Assembly: GCA_030737835.1 (NCBI GenBank)
Contig: CM060850.1
Location: 5,586,015-5,650,014 of the forward strand
Direction of reading: 5' to 3'
Length of the DNA stretch: 64,000 nucleotides
DNA from: Acorus gramineus
Lineage: Eukaryota > Streptophyta > Magnoliopsida > Acorales > Acoraceae
Numbering within the stretch: position 1 is the stretch's first letter; each line of letters opens with the position of its first letter. Made by a program: the position numbers and the translations under genes. The notes under the pieces were generated by a model. That model was not told the DNA's origin. It did not search any database and was given only the letters and a program-made list of their open reading frames with translations. Below, one piece after another: positions 1 to 12,274 of the stretch.

Positions 1-597
1 CGGACGGGGCGCGGGAGACGATTGGGAGAGATCGAAGGGCACGATCGGCGTTGGGGTTGAGATTGGCACAATGCGGGGCTGTGGAGGTGGTCTCACAGCT
101 TGTTGGGTTGTTTGGGGGAGAAAGAGATAGGTTGGGGAAGATAGAAAGACAAATCATGTTCACTTGGGGGTAAAAGAGGGGGTTAGGCTCGCGGACGGGA
201 TCGTGAGAAGGGGGTTGGACTCGCGGGCGGGACGCAGGAGACGGTCGAGAGACGTTGGGGGGCGCGATTGGCGTTGAGGTTGAGATCGGCACAACAAGGG
301 GCTGGTGGAGGTGGTCTCACAGCTTGTTGAGTTGTTTGGGGGAGATAAAAGAGACAAATTATGTTCACTTGGGGGTAAAAGAGGGGGTTAGACTTGCGGA
401 CGAGGTCGCGAGAGGGGGTTGGGCTCGCGGACGGGATGCGGGAGACGGTCGGGAGAGGTCAAGGGGCACGATCGGCATTGGAGTCAAGATCGACGCAATG
501 GGGGACTGGTGGTGGTGGTCTCACAGCTTATTGAGTTATTTGGGGGATATAAGAGGCAAATCATGTTCACTTTGGGATAAAAGAGGGAGAAAAAAAA
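1..597. repeat. GC-rich tandem repeat, about 204-224 bp unit, ~2.6 copies, cut by window start
   Basis: Three successive copies of a G-rich unit are visible. The landmark TCTCACAGC occurs at 91, 315 and 519, and the landmark GGAGACG near 14, 237 and 441, giving periods of 224 and 204 bp. Each unit also holds GGGGGTAAAAGAGG-like and TCGGCRYTGG-like segments. The first copy is longer by about 20 bp. The open frames here (for example 255-605 plus) are by-products of G-richness and repeat in register with the unit, so they are not called genes. The array stops at an A-run near 590. It extends to the left beyond the window. Confidence 0.85.
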
Positions 598-1514
598 ATG
601 GATGAAAGTAAGATGGAATGATCTAAACAACATACCACCAATAACTTATGGACCTAAAAAAATAAAGAAAAAGTCAAGAGACATATTGTTATTACAGAAA
701 TGTCCCTAGAGTCCTCTAATTAATTTCCCTAAAAATATTTGTTTCTCCTAGTAATCATAAAAAAATTAAGTTTAATATAAAAAATCCAACTAAATTGTTT
801 CTTGTAGCAATCATAAAAAATAAGTTTAATATAAAAAATCCAACTAAATTGATGGATATTATTTGGTGGGAAGTGAGCTCAGCCTGATTTGGTGGACCCC
901 ATCATCGTATCTGTTGTTTTGGACCGACCTTTCAGTGGACCTCTTAATTTGTTCCAACTTATCCGTCCAAACACGTTTGCCCAACATTAACTCTACTTAC
1001 ATCTCATCCTTCAAAACCAAGTTCCCTATTTTAAAATAAATAAATGGATTAAAGATAGTACCTGCAAATATGATTAATCACGTATAAGTCCCTATAAATT
1101 CACAAAAAAACTCATACACATCCCTGCCGTCAACGTAATTTAATCATAATCTAATCTACTCTATTTAATCCTAACTCATACCATGAAATGATTAAACTAT
1201 CTTTAATATTTCTATCCTTTTAAAAAATACAGGGTAGAAGATGAATAAAACATTAGTATGAAATTGCATCTTTTGCAGAGACTAATTCATCTTTATGATT
1301 GTTAAGAACTATGATTTTTACAAAATTACATAGTGATAGAATATTTTAGAAATATTCAGTCAAATTTAAATGAAAATTTAATCCGGGTTTGATAATTGAG
1401 TTTTTATAAATTTTTAAAGATTTGTATGTTTGTCTCAACTTTATCAGGGACTTATATGAGATTATTTTGTAGGGAGATAAATTTCTTTATATATATATAT
1501 ATATATATATATAA
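598..1514. other. AT-rich spacer with (TA)n microsatellite at 1488-1513
   Basis: No coding signal is seen. Two near copies of an AT-rich motif (taatcataaaaaa-ttaagtttaatataaaaaatccaact) lie at about 750-790 and 808-848. The spacer ends in an (AT)n run directly beside the next transposon. Confidence 0.6.
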
Positions 1515-2403
1515 CAGGGGCGGAGCCAGGAAATAATTTTGGGGTGGGCTGAATTAAATTTTGATAAAAAAAAATTTTATGCCTAATAAAAAGCACTAAG
1601 TAAAATTTTATATAAATAAATCAAATTTATAATCAAAATCTACTCAACCATCACATAGATATATAAAAAATTATATAAATAAACATTACTCTAAATAATC
1701 AATACAAAAACTACCACCTTTATTTTATAAAAAAAAAATGATAATGAGACATTAAAAATAAATAGAAAATACATATAAAAATAGAACTTCACCCATTCTT
1801 TCAGTGAAAAAAATGATAAAAATCCTCCTTATTTATTTTAAAAAACAAAACCATTGTCACACTTAGATATTGAAATAGATATGCTAGAAAGAGAAAATAA
1901 AATCACTAAAAATCACACAAAAAAAGTGATTTTAGCTGCAGTTTTTTTGTGACAATAAAAAAAAATGCCTTTAAATGTTATGGCAATTTTATTATATGCC
2001 ACAAAAAAATAAAAAACAAAGATCAAAATAATTTAATTAGCGGCACTTAGCAAAGTGTCACACCTATTGCAACTAAATTCAAAGTGTCACACTTATTGCA
2101 ACTAAATTAATCCATTTAAAATATAAAAACAATAATTTAAGTTTTAATTCAGCCATTATAGGAAACAAATTAACTGTCCATATCCCTCACACCCTTATTT
2201 TGCTCCACCAAATTTGTTGCACACATTTTTTTTTCTCAAAATCAACAAAACATCTCCCCCAAGAATCTGATCCAATGGACCAAAATAAAATAAAATCTGT
2301 GTTTGTTACAAGTTAATTACGATATGGGTTTAAGGGGAATATAGGTATTTTCTTGAAAAATCTGGTCCGGGCCCGGCCCAGTCTACTTATAGATCCGCCC
2401 CTG
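1515..2403. mobile_element. Non-autonomous hAT-like element (MITE), 889 bp
   Basis: The left end reads CAGGGGCGGAGCCAGG and the right end is its inverse, TCCGCCCCTG, giving a 10-bp perfect terminal inverted repeat. CAGGG ends and this GC-rich terminus in an AT-rich body are typical of plant hAT MITEs. Both flanks are (AT)n, so the expected 8-bp target duplication cannot be separated from the microsatellite. There is no transposase frame inside. Internally a 29-bp segment (starting CAAAGTGTCACAC) is tandemly duplicated at 2051-2079 and 2080-2108. Confidence 0.7.
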
Positions 2404-3420
2404 TTATATATAAATTATGATTATCCATAATGATATGGTCCAAAAAAGTCACACCAAGAAAATCCGAACTGATTTGGACAAACCAAAAAGAAGACAATTA
2501 GAACAAAATTTGGTTGGTGTTGGACAGATTTAATTAGTGTATTATTATTTAAGATATACCAAATAAAAATATTATATATATTTTGTGTACGATAGAAGTA
2601 AAAAAAAAGCATAAATGGCATAATCATTACTGTAACTAAAACATATAATATTGAATTAATTCAGTTCACTTTGTTTCAATCTGATTTGCAAGGTATTTAT
2701 TGAAAGCAAAGATAAAACAAGTCGACAAGCTTCGAATTTTTTACTTGAAAGGACACAGTTGCACACAAAATATGTTGGGATGATCATAAAAAAAAATTTA
2801 CAAAATTGATTTTCATTAAAATTCGAATAAATAAAATTAAAAAAAATAAAAAAATAGGTAAAAATAATCTATACATTTTTAGAAAAATAAAAAATAAGAA
2901 AAAAATAAAATAATAAAAAGAAAACAAAAAAAATATGTAAAACAACATATAACCAATATATTTAAATTCCAATATAATAATGAAAATAAATAAAATTATA
3001 AAATAAGATAAGAAAGAAATAGATAGTTTTTCTAAAAGAAAGATAAAAAAAAACAAAAAATAAATAGAATTCTCAAATAAAAAAATAAAACTTCTCTTTT
3101 TTTCTGAGGGAGTAGTTCATTAATCACAGTCATGTTTTTTTTTTTTATCAGGGTATATACCTTCAGAACAATCAGATGAATATATATGATGTGAGGATTG
3201 CAATAAAAGAAAGTGCATGTGAGGTTTGGTTTGATCAGTTGAATTGAACCTAGTTGCACCCCTGATTACTTTGCACACCTGGTTCAACTATATGAAATCA
3301 AAATCAAAACCAACAATGATCATCAAATTAAGAAGCCTAAAAATTCATGGATCATTTAATATTTGATCTATATGAATAAAAGTGAACAATTCTAATTTCA
3401 ATATTATACTAATCATCTCC
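2404..3420. other. AT-rich spacer, no gene seen
   Basis: The stretch 2784-3056 is almost pure A/T, with A-runs on the plus strand. The long minus-strand frames in it encode Phe/Ile/Tyr low complexity and are not supported as genes. Confidence 0.6.
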
Positions 3421-3540
3421 CAGCAAGGTAGGTCGATTAAGTTAAAAGCATAATATAATATCAGTTGGTCTATAATCTACCAACAAGGTAGGTCGATTAA
3501 GTTAAAAGCATAATATAATATCAGTTGGTCTATAATCTAC
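3421..3540. repeat. 60-bp tandem duplication (2 copies, 1 mismatch)
   Basis: 3421-3480 and 3481-3540 are identical except at the third base (cagcaagg versus caacaagg). A partial third start (CAAGG) follows at 3541. The near-identity suggests a recent event. Confidence 0.95.
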
Positions 3541-4997
3541 CAAGGATAATTTAGAAAACATTCACTCCTTTGGAATGGATGTCTTTCCTAATAGGTAACA
3601 AGTATTATTTATATTATCAGTTGAGAACATACGCATGTGCAATGCTGTACAGAGCAACATCAAATAATAATAAAAATATTGTGACATGTTTTGGTGGATA
3701 ACATATTGAAGGACACGGAACAACTGGTTGCTTCAAAATGCTTCCAAGTTCTACACTTCTACCTAAAAATCAATGGAATGTGTTTCACTTAAATTAAGTG
3801 TTTTATCCCCATTTTTAGACAATTTTAAAAAAGGAATTCTACACTCTTTTTTACCATAAATACCCACCTTCTCCAACTTGTTTTTAGCCCCCTTTGACAG
3901 TGGGTTATGATTTTTTTGATCAAATATACTACAATGTATGGTACCATGACCTTAATCACTTTTATCTTTGTACACCTAATAAATATGTACATCTTTTTTT
4001 AATAAAAATTTTATTCTCAAATGAAGTAACAATATAAATGAGAACAGAGGGACATGTGGATGGGAAAAAAATCTTTTTCAAACCAAATTATTTTGCGCCC
4101 CATTAAGTTGGTATTGAAAGTTCATCTACTAAGGGTCCTTTTGAATGGGACGCTGCGTTGTGTTATGCGGGAGTGCTTGTGAGAAGCGTTGTTTTAATAC
4201 GGGAAAAACACACATAAAATGCAGGGATGCACGGCAAAAGGTGGAAGATATGCTATCTAACAACTGATGCACACAAAAAAATATCACAAGCCATCCCAGA
4301 AGACAACCTGCCAAGCCTACTTTTATGACTGAGCAATACAGTGATTTGTGCATCACCACACTTAAGGGAGTTTAATAATATAACATAATACTCAAAACAC
4401 TGAAATGAGTAAGTTATCTTTAACTTCCCTGAATAAACACAGTTTAGTAAAGCAACAATAAACTCCATGCATATCTGACCACGCGCATGACTGCACCATA
4501 ACCTGATTATCGAATCCTTCACTGCACACAGTTCATCGTTTCTTGGACTCTATAAAACTCCAGCTCCCTTGACCGAATTACTACATCCGACAATATTCAT
4601 TTTGATTGTAACAGAACTTGACCATGAGTTGGGAGCTAGTGTCTAAGATCAACAATTGTGGCACTTCCAACAATTAGTTCAATCAACAGCAGTAACTCAT
4701 CAAAATGGTGTCACATGCCTGTGGTTGCAATGCAAGAACACAGATCTATACAAGTTTGTCGTGGTCAAATTCCAGTTAAAACGAAAGACATTACCAAGAA
4801 TGTATCAGAACCATCACAATATCCAGGTATAAATCTGTATAATCTTCTGAACCATAAGAGGAGGTAAATAAACTACAACATAACTATTCAGTATAACTGT
4901 AAGCTATCAAAACTACCCAAAAAAGGGACCAAGGTCATGGTAACAGATTTACAATGCAACGAGGGGAAAATGTTATACCGTGATGATTATGCATCCT
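3541..4997. other. Spacer downstream of the Myb/SANT-like gene
   Basis: No convincing coding region. The minus-strand frames at 4129-4522 show no family resemblance. Part of 4870-4997 is likely the 3' untranslated region of the minus-strand gene ending at 4998. Confidence 0.4.
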
Positions 4998-6153
4998 CTA
5001 CTTTTGTGGAGTATGGGGGTCGCGACGAGCACAATCATATATGATTGCCTGACGTTCAATCCAAGGAATCCTCATATCTTCCTTTAGGGTCATGAAAATG
5101 ATCCTGTTCTGTTCATCCTTTAAGGCCTCAGTTGCTCCCAATGTGCAATCATCGGAGAGATTGGAATACGAAAGTAGATGAACAAGGCATTCCTTGAGTG
5201 TATACAATGTTGGTTTAGAAGCTATATCCCTTTCGAGGTAGGCCCTATCAATCTCCAGCTTCTGCCTCCCAATATCCACCAGCTGAGCTAAAAGATCATC
5301 TGTAGTAGTAGATTTCCTCTTCCGTTTGAATCCATCCGCTAAGTCTACATGTTGATTCTTAGCTGATATATTTTTGTTTCCTCTGATTAATGGCGCACTC
5401 GATGAGGTGCCTTCACCTGCCATACATGCGAGATTGGGTATGGCTTCCTCTGCAAATGATGTGTCATAAACTTGTAACGCTGCTGTGAAAAGTTTTTTAT
5501 TGTCATCAGAATCATAAATAGATGCTGATGATTCATGTAGCGAATCAGAATTAGATCCAATGACATGACATCCTATTGGTGCTGTCTCTCCACATATCTC
5601 CTCGAGATCCTTATAGAAGGCAAACGGCCTATCTCTAATAGTGGCATACTTCTTATTTTCCTGCACGCACCAAAGAAAAAACCTGATTAAAAGGTTATTT
5701 ATATAAATATCCCTAAAAAACCTTAATTTGTCAAAGTATCCCCGTTGAAACTCTATTCCCAACAATACCCCTCAAACGGGTTAAAGTTGTGCACGAATGC
5801 CCTTCCATCTTAACAAGTCATATTTTAAGTTGTTGATGAATGCCCCTCAAAAGGACATTCATCTACAATTTAATCCCTTTTGAAGAGTATTGTTGGGAAT
5901 ATGGGGTTTTTAGGAGTATTTATGCAAATAACATTAAAAAATTAGAAATACCAAAATCACATGAGCCCATTCTTTGGAATTACTAGGATTTATCCGCTTC
6001 TCATCATCCCATTCCCACCCTTCTTTGTTCGAAAGAAAGCTATATAGTTGGTACTTAGTTTTCAAAACCTTCCATCGGTTACGAAAATGACTTTTGTCCA
6101 TGGTCGTGGACATTTGTTCATTGAAGTCCGGGATGATGAAATTCCAGGCTTCT
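4998..6153 (-). CDS. Myb/SANT-like domain protein (PF12776-type), 5' end not found
   Basis: Two exons can be joined on the minus strand: 6153-5952 and 5660-4998 (stop TAG), with a 291-bp intron bounded by GT at 5951-5950 and AG at 5662-5661. The join is in frame. The first exon carries the second half of a plant Myb/SANT-like domain: AWNFII, FNEQM, FRNRWKVLK, then WEWDDEK and EWAHVI. The second exon continues with NKKYATIRDRPFAFY-KDLEEICG, the conserved end of this domain, followed by a Ser/Asp-rich linker, a basic stretch (FKRKRKS) and a helical C-terminus. Such proteins are related to the DNA-binding partner of PIF/Harbinger transposases and are common as host genes of unknown role. A 5' exon giving the first helix and start codon is expected upstream but was not seen. 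Directly upstream of the acceptor lies a truncated GC-rich transposon end (6170-6287), so the gene may be broken there. Confidence 0.7.
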
Positions 6154-6169
6154 CTGTTAAATTTTCCAA

Positions 6170-6287
6170 GACAAAATGAAGGCAGACACGGCTGGAGCCG
6201 TGTCCGACACGTGTCCGTGCCGTGTCCGTGTCCGACATGTGTCCGACACGGGTACGGGACCTTCAGAGAAGTGTCCGTGCTTTGTAG
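6170..6287 (+). mobile_element. Truncated end of the GC-rich GTGTCCGACACG element
   Basis: About 118 bp match the right end of the full copy at 62982-63537: both run from ACAAAATGAAGGCAG through GCCGTGTCCGACACG and GTACGGG to AAGTGTCCGTGCTTTRTAG. This copy has extra GTGTCCGTGCCGTGTCCG units. Only the terminal part is present, and it abuts the intron acceptor of the Myb/SANT-like gene. Confidence 0.75.
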
Positions 6288-8137
6288 ATATCCTCACTTC
6301 TTTATGATTATATTCTCCGGTATATTTAACATATTTTTTTAATTAAAAGTGTATTTAACATGTTATAGAAATTAAAATATGATAAAAGTGAATAACACCT
6401 CAAATGAGGTCACTCAATGAATAAGAAAAATCACATATATTCATTACGTTGTTAACTACAGTCTCTAAGCTGAACAACACTAAATTGAATATTTCTTCCA
6501 CAAGTGATCATTCCTACATAAAAATTGAAGCAAACGTTATTTAAAAAAAAAAGTTAATAAACCAAAGGAATGAATCCAAAAGTGAATAACAGCGCTGAAG
6601 TGAATAAGTGATCCTTCCTACAGAAAACATCTGAGAAGCATGAAAACCCACATAGATCATGCAAAGGATAAAACCCCACATCAATTAAAAATATGAAGAC
6701 CATATACATAAACAAAAAAAAATAAAAAAAGAGCATGCAAACCCAAAGGAACAATCTATATGATCCTCCTCCACCCAAAGGAATAAACCTCACATCAAAT
6801 CCCCCATGGCCTCCTGAATTGAATATTTCTTCCTACAGAAGCATGAAAACCCATATAGATTGTTCCACCAATTTAATTTCACTATTGGTAAGAGATTTGT
6901 TAGTTTACATTGTCTTCAAACCATCATCCAACCAATGTACCTCCCCAATGCACAGGTCAATGTGGCTGAAGTTTTAGAGCTAAATCTTCCACATGCAACC
7001 AAAAAGCCTCTGGCCTCTCTTGGAATTAGTTATCGCCCTTGTGTAATTCATCAATCATTAGAAAATCAACAATTTAGATTCCTACCAACTCCGGATCCAC
7101 CAACTCTTCCACCACCACCATGTCTCCCACCAGAACCAGACCCCCAAAACAACAAACAAACAAACACAAAAAAAAAAAGAAAAAACAAGAAGAAGAGAAG
7201 CACATACCCCAGTCAGCGATCCCCAAAATAAAACCCTTGAAAGAGAGAGAACCTGATGAGGGAGAAAGTGACCCCCAAAACACTGAATCAGATGATAAAT
7301 TTCATGTCCTACTTAAACCCACACAAGAATACTGACAAAACATCAATTTATCCTTGTCTGTGTATGAGAGTATTAGATGAGCTATCACAAATACTCATCA
7401 TACTGAAAATTCCTTATGACGCAGTGTGCTCGAGCTATAGTAATCAATAGAACTCAACCAACAAAGAGAAATGGTGCCCAATAAAATGACTATCAACAAT
7501 CCAAGAATGATGATCACAAGAAATGCAAAAGGGGTTAGTTCTTTCACCATAAATTGACACGTTTTCACTGCCATGCTTGTTTGACCACACCATGTGCAGA
7601 ACACATTGATATTTCACCAGTTTTATCTTTTAAACACAGCTATCAATTGCTTAATCTGTCCATGAAAATCTCAAATTTTATGGCAAATATTTCAAGCATC
7701 TCATGTAATGTGTCATTCCAAAATGGAGTACCTTCTATGTCTACTGATAGAGTAATAAGATGATTAATATTTGTCGAGCACTGATACACTTAGTCCAGTT
7801 TGCAGGCTATATACTATGATAGTATAGTATATACTGCATTATCACAGTGTACAACAAAAAAAAAAAAACCACTAATGTATTTCAATATATACTTAATTTC
7901 ATATAACAGAATGTACTTCAATTAAAGAATGTGATTTAAAAAAAAAGGTGGGGAATGCAATTAGGGCTGCACAAGGGGCTGGATATATCATTTTCATATT
8001 TGTCAATATTCCATATGAAGGCATAATTGACAAAAAGTAGGAATTGGTTTTTTTTTTTTTTTGGTGTTTACACATCTCAATGGTGTATCTTCCTCAACAG
8101 TCATTGGGTTGTGTTTTCAATAAATCTGTTTTATAAA
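6288..8137. other. Spacer with a short hydrophobic minus-strand frame, no firm gene
   Basis: On the minus strand 7604-7398 encodes a 68-residue frame with one strongly hydrophobic stretch (FAFLVIIILGLLIVILLG). Just upstream (7770-7640, minus) is a short frame with WNDTLHEMLEIFAIKFEIF. Neither was recognised, and no splice structure joins them convincingly. The plus-strand Pro/Lys-rich frames around 7080-7230 are low complexity. Confidence 0.35.
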
Positions 8138-8921
8138 GGGAAAATGACCAAAAATATCTTTTAAAAGTTAAAAATACCCAAATCAGACATTTTTTTAAAT
8201 TATACCTAAAAAAGTTTTATTTCGCAATTTTGGAAACACAAAAGACCAATTTACCCTTATGCAATTAGATCCTTGATATATATTCCATACCTCCTTAACT
8301 TCGTTAAAATATTTCACCCTCTTAATTTTGTTAATTTATTTCACACATTTTCATATAGATCAACCTTTTTTTATTCTAATTTTTTTGTGGTTAGGTGGAT
8401 TTTGTAAAATATGTATCAATATAATTTGAGTTTTTTATGATGAACTCCAATAAACGTTGATGTTTCTTTAAAAAAATAGATTTGTATTAATGGTGTCATA
8501 AAAATATGTGAATAGCAAAAAAAAAAATATAAGTAAGGATTTAGAATATTAAAATATTATCTGTTACATTAAGGCACAACACATATTTTGATTACATATT
8601 ATGATTATACACAATGAAAAATTATAAATAACATCATGTAAGATATATATAAGAAACACACAATATGATATATAATAACAAAACCTCTAAGAGAATTGAT
8701 TTTGGTTATATGCAGAGAGTTTGCTGTTTTGTATGAAAAATAAGTTTTTGGTGTAGAATAACCTGAGACGGTTAGAGGAATGTTAAGGATTTAATTACAT
8801 AAGGGTAGATTAGTCTTTTGTATTTTCAAAATAGTGAAAAGAGATTTTTTTTGGTATAATTTTAAAAAGTGGCTGATATGGGTATTTCTAACTTTTAGGA
8901 GATCTTTTTGGTCATTTTCCC
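8138..8921. mobile_element. MULE-type non-autonomous element with ~150-bp TIRs and 9-bp TSD
   Basis: The left end GGGAAAATGACCAAAAA is matched in inverse at the right end (TTTTTGGTCATTTTCCC). Similarity of the arms continues for roughly 150 bp, through the AAAAGTTARAAATACCCA and ACAAAAGACYAATYTACCC segments. The 9-bp sequence TTTTATAAA flanks both sides (8129-8137 and 8922-8930) as a perfect target duplication, which is the length made by Mutator-like transposases. The roughly 450-bp centre is AT-rich and has no coding frame. Confidence 0.88.
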
Positions 8922-9039
8922 TTTTATAAATACATTAATGACCTGAATAATGCATTACAGAACAAATATATTCTTCATTTAAAAAATATGAGATAGCAAA
9001 AAAAAAGAAGACCAAATAACTCTTTGGCCTAAAATCTCA

Positions 9040-9295
9040 GAGCACCAAGATGGGCCCATTTGGAACTAATTTTCAAAAACAACTTATGATCCAAATTGAT
9101 TTAATCCATTTTGAAAAGTTACCCCCAACCAATTTTTTCATCAAATTTGCTTTGTTGAATTTTTCAACATACGTATCAAAATCTGAAAATAAAAGCTGAA
9201 GTTCAAAATATCAATTTGGAACCATTTAAAAATTGATTTTGAAAAAGCAAAATTCATTTGACATTTAATTCCAAAGGGGGAACACATCCTATAAA
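9040..9295. mobile_element. MITE related to the two copies in the KUP12 introns
   Basis: Starts GGCCCATTTGGAACTAATTTTCAAA and ends with the inverse-type AATTCCAAAGGGGG. It contains TCAATTTGGAACC-like and ATTGATTTTG segments as in 41999-42204 and 41321-41551. Divergent; borders are approximate. Confidence 0.45.
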
Positions 9296-9368
9296 ACAGA
9301 TGCAAGTCAAAAATCTCAATGGTGTATCTCCCAACAGGCATTGGGTTTTTGTGGGTGTTAGTTAGTAA

Positions 9369-10050
9369 TGGCAATGGGGTGGGTTTTACTGGTAACCCAA
9401 TTCTACCTGGCCCCCGATCCGTTCAATATATGGATTGGGTTCATGTTTTATGTTTAAAACCCAACCCATCCTGCTAACCCAACGTCATTAGGATTAAGAA
9501 CTACAAAAGAAAATTAATTCCAATTTCACCATCTTTTTTCTTTCCATTCATTTTATTCACCTTTCTATCACAAAAAACAAAAAAAAAACAAAAAACAACC
9601 TCCAAATACATTCACCACTACATACATATCCTTCCCATTTTCCTCTCAACATATAAGCTTTGAAACTTAGTTATTGGTTATTAATATTATTTGAGTAGAT
9701 GAACTATGTATGCTATATAATTTGAGATATTTAAAGAACTTTCAATGTTATATATAATAGTGCCATGAACTCATCATGTTTTATGTATTTGATATTTTAG
9801 TATTTTTATGTTAGAACAATTGTGGTTTTTTATGAATGTAATTTACACGCATGTCACAAATATTGATTTGTCGTATGATTATTCTTTTATTATATTACGT
9901 ATAGGGACCAATCCAATTCGACTCACCTTAAACGGGACAAACGGTGCGGATTGGGATTGGATTTTCAGTTGTAATGGTATAAAGTCACACATTGTAAAAC
10001 TGGATTTGGTTTGGATTATGTTAATCCCAATTCCAACCCGCCCCATAGGT
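9369..10050. mobile_element. Putative TIR element with CAATGGGGYGGGTT ends
   Basis: The left end GGCAATGGGGTGGGTTT and the inverted right end (CCAACCCGCCCCATAGG) form an imperfect terminal inverted repeat. Repeated AACCCAACCC and GGATTGGGTTC words follow inside. Many plant genomes carry such elements. No transposase frame; borders are approximate. Confidence 0.4.
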
Positions 10051-12160
10051 GTTTTCAATAACTTTCTTTTTTTCACAAATATAAATGAATCAAACAATGC
10101 TCATGTCATAAAAAAAATAATTTTTTTTTTAAATCAGAGAGCCAAAAAGAAAAGGGAATTTTTTAGGACGATCTCAAAGCATCCAAACTATTTTATTACA
10201 TTCAAAATCTTCAATGCCATAATTGATTCCACTAAATCAAATAAAATCACCAACTAATAAAAAAATCACATAAACCCAAGCAAATAACCAAAACCCTAAC
10301 TTCAAAAATCTTGTTTTCTTTTTATTTAAAAAAATCAAAATAAATATAAAAAATAGGTCCGTTGATATATAGAGAGAGAGGGTTTACTGATTGATTGGTC
10401 GGAGAATGGCTGATCGTCCGCCTCACAGGGTGGCGCTAGGGTTTCGACGTGTTTCGACGGCGGAGATGAACCTTTTTTTTTGTCTCTATTCGAGGGTTTG
10501 AAAAAAGTTTGAATAACTTCATAGAATCACAATTCCGCCTATTTTTATTCGGTTTGGTTGGGGGATAAGCTCGAAAAAGAATAGGATTAACTGTGGGTCC
10601 CACTTATTTCCTCTAGCTGCCTTATTTTACAAATAATTAGAATAAGATTTACTTGTATTTTCACATGGATGGGAAAAAGTGACAATTATACGAAAATTAT
10701 CAAATATGTATGTATAAATAAATAGGATACAAATATTAATTTATGAGTTTAAAAATATTCAAATTATATGTACATATATTATATATTTATTAAATTATTT
10801 TCTCGTATGATTAGTCATTATCTTGAAAATTTAAATAATTGTTGCATTATCGTCTCACATTTATATAAAATAAAAAATTGAAGTCTCAATTTTAATTTTA
10901 GTTTTGCGAGAAAATGTATAATATGTCATTTGATCATTTAAAACACATTATTTATTTGAAAAATATTTATCTACTCTGAAAAAACATTCGAATATGATTA
11001 TTTTTATTTGTAGCTGAATGGGTTTAGGATCATATACAATAGTATTCAGTGTATATCTCGTTAATTGAGAGACTTAGGTCCGTTTGAAAACACTTATTGA
11101 AAAGTCAATTTTGGAATAAACTTGTTTTTTAACATATTTTATTCATGTCTCCCTAATGTACATTGTTTTGATTTGATTGGGTTGTTTTTTACATTGTCCT
11201 TTATTAGGCTCATTTTCTTTTAATCCAGGAATCACGTTTGTTGTTGGTAATTATAGCTGCTTTTGAATATTTGAAATGCAGGTGATTTGATTGCAAATTA
11301 GTACTTCAAAAAAGTAAATTGATAAGATTACTCTTTTGCCCTTGTCCTCTCCAAATAAAAAAGTCACAAGGGTTTCACAACCTTCTATTTCACTCTCTCC
11401 CTTCCCCGTCTACCTCCCCCTCCCCTTCCCCCTGCCGCTGCCAATAATCCGTGGAAATTTGCATCCTCACCCATGGCTCTGTTGCCCGTCAGCCTTGTCG
11501 ACGACGTGCTCTTGTCCATGCAACTGTCGATGAGGTAATCTTACATCCCCTCCCTCCATATGCAACATGATCTATGCTGGGTTTTTTATTTAAAAAAAAA
11601 AATGAGTACAACTTCACAGTTGAAGAAAAAGAGGTACATTCATATCTCACATTACAGGTTCATCAGTGGGATTCTTTAGATTTTGTGATTTTTCACTCAT
11701 TCTCTGTTTCAGTAATACATTTGGAAGGGGGATGGGGGGGAGGATCATGTAAGAAACTTTGTACTACCTAATTTGTTCCATTCTTTGATTGGATTCTCTT
11801 ATGATATGCGTTTGTGCCCGAAATACATTTTCTTGTGTGTTAAGAGTGGAATATTGATTCTCATGCCTCTCTTATGTACATTGTTCTGATTTTTTACAAC
11901 TGCAACCAATTTCGTTGGATAGTGTACAAACTTTTATCTTCATTGTGTGAATGGAAAGTGTAAAATGTTATCATCACAAATCCCATAACAATATATGTCT
12001 GAAATGTTTAGATTACTTTTAATCAATCCATGTCGCTATAACATTCATTCACACTGGTTGTTGGTAAAGTGACCATTATATAATATTGGTTTAGCAGAAT
12101 GGGGCGTTTTCCACTATCATGTTGTAGCTAGAGGAAGGAGGTCGAACATTTATAACTCAT
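10051..12160. other. Spacer with two orphan promoter/exon-like patches
   Basis: At 10370-10500 a TATATAG-(AG)n patch is followed by a GC-rich stretch with an ATG at 10406 opening a 26-codon frame. At 11370-11540 a CT-rich leader is followed by ATGGCTCTGTTG near 11472 and a good donor (GATGAG|GTAATC at about 11534), reading MALLPVSLVDDVLLSMQLSM. These look like promoter or first-exon relics, but no downstream exons were found for either. The remainder is AT-rich with no coding signal. Confidence 0.3.
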
Positions 12161-12274
12161 GGGCAGAATGTTTGGCATAAGTAAATAAATTCAGCAATGT
12201 TGTGTATGCCGGTGCACATAGTATACATCAAGCTCAATAATTTCTGAATGTTCACATATACGAAGAAATTCCTT

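Noticed and set aside
2784-3259. Minus-strand frames with many hydrophobic residues that look like membrane proteins
   Set aside because: They come from A-rich DNA read as Phe/Ile/Leu/Tyr; low complexity with no conserved motif.
7398-7604. Short minus-strand frame with one hydrophobic helix
   Set aside because: Only 68 codons, no neighbours that splice to it, no recognised family; kept only as a remark in the spacer entry.
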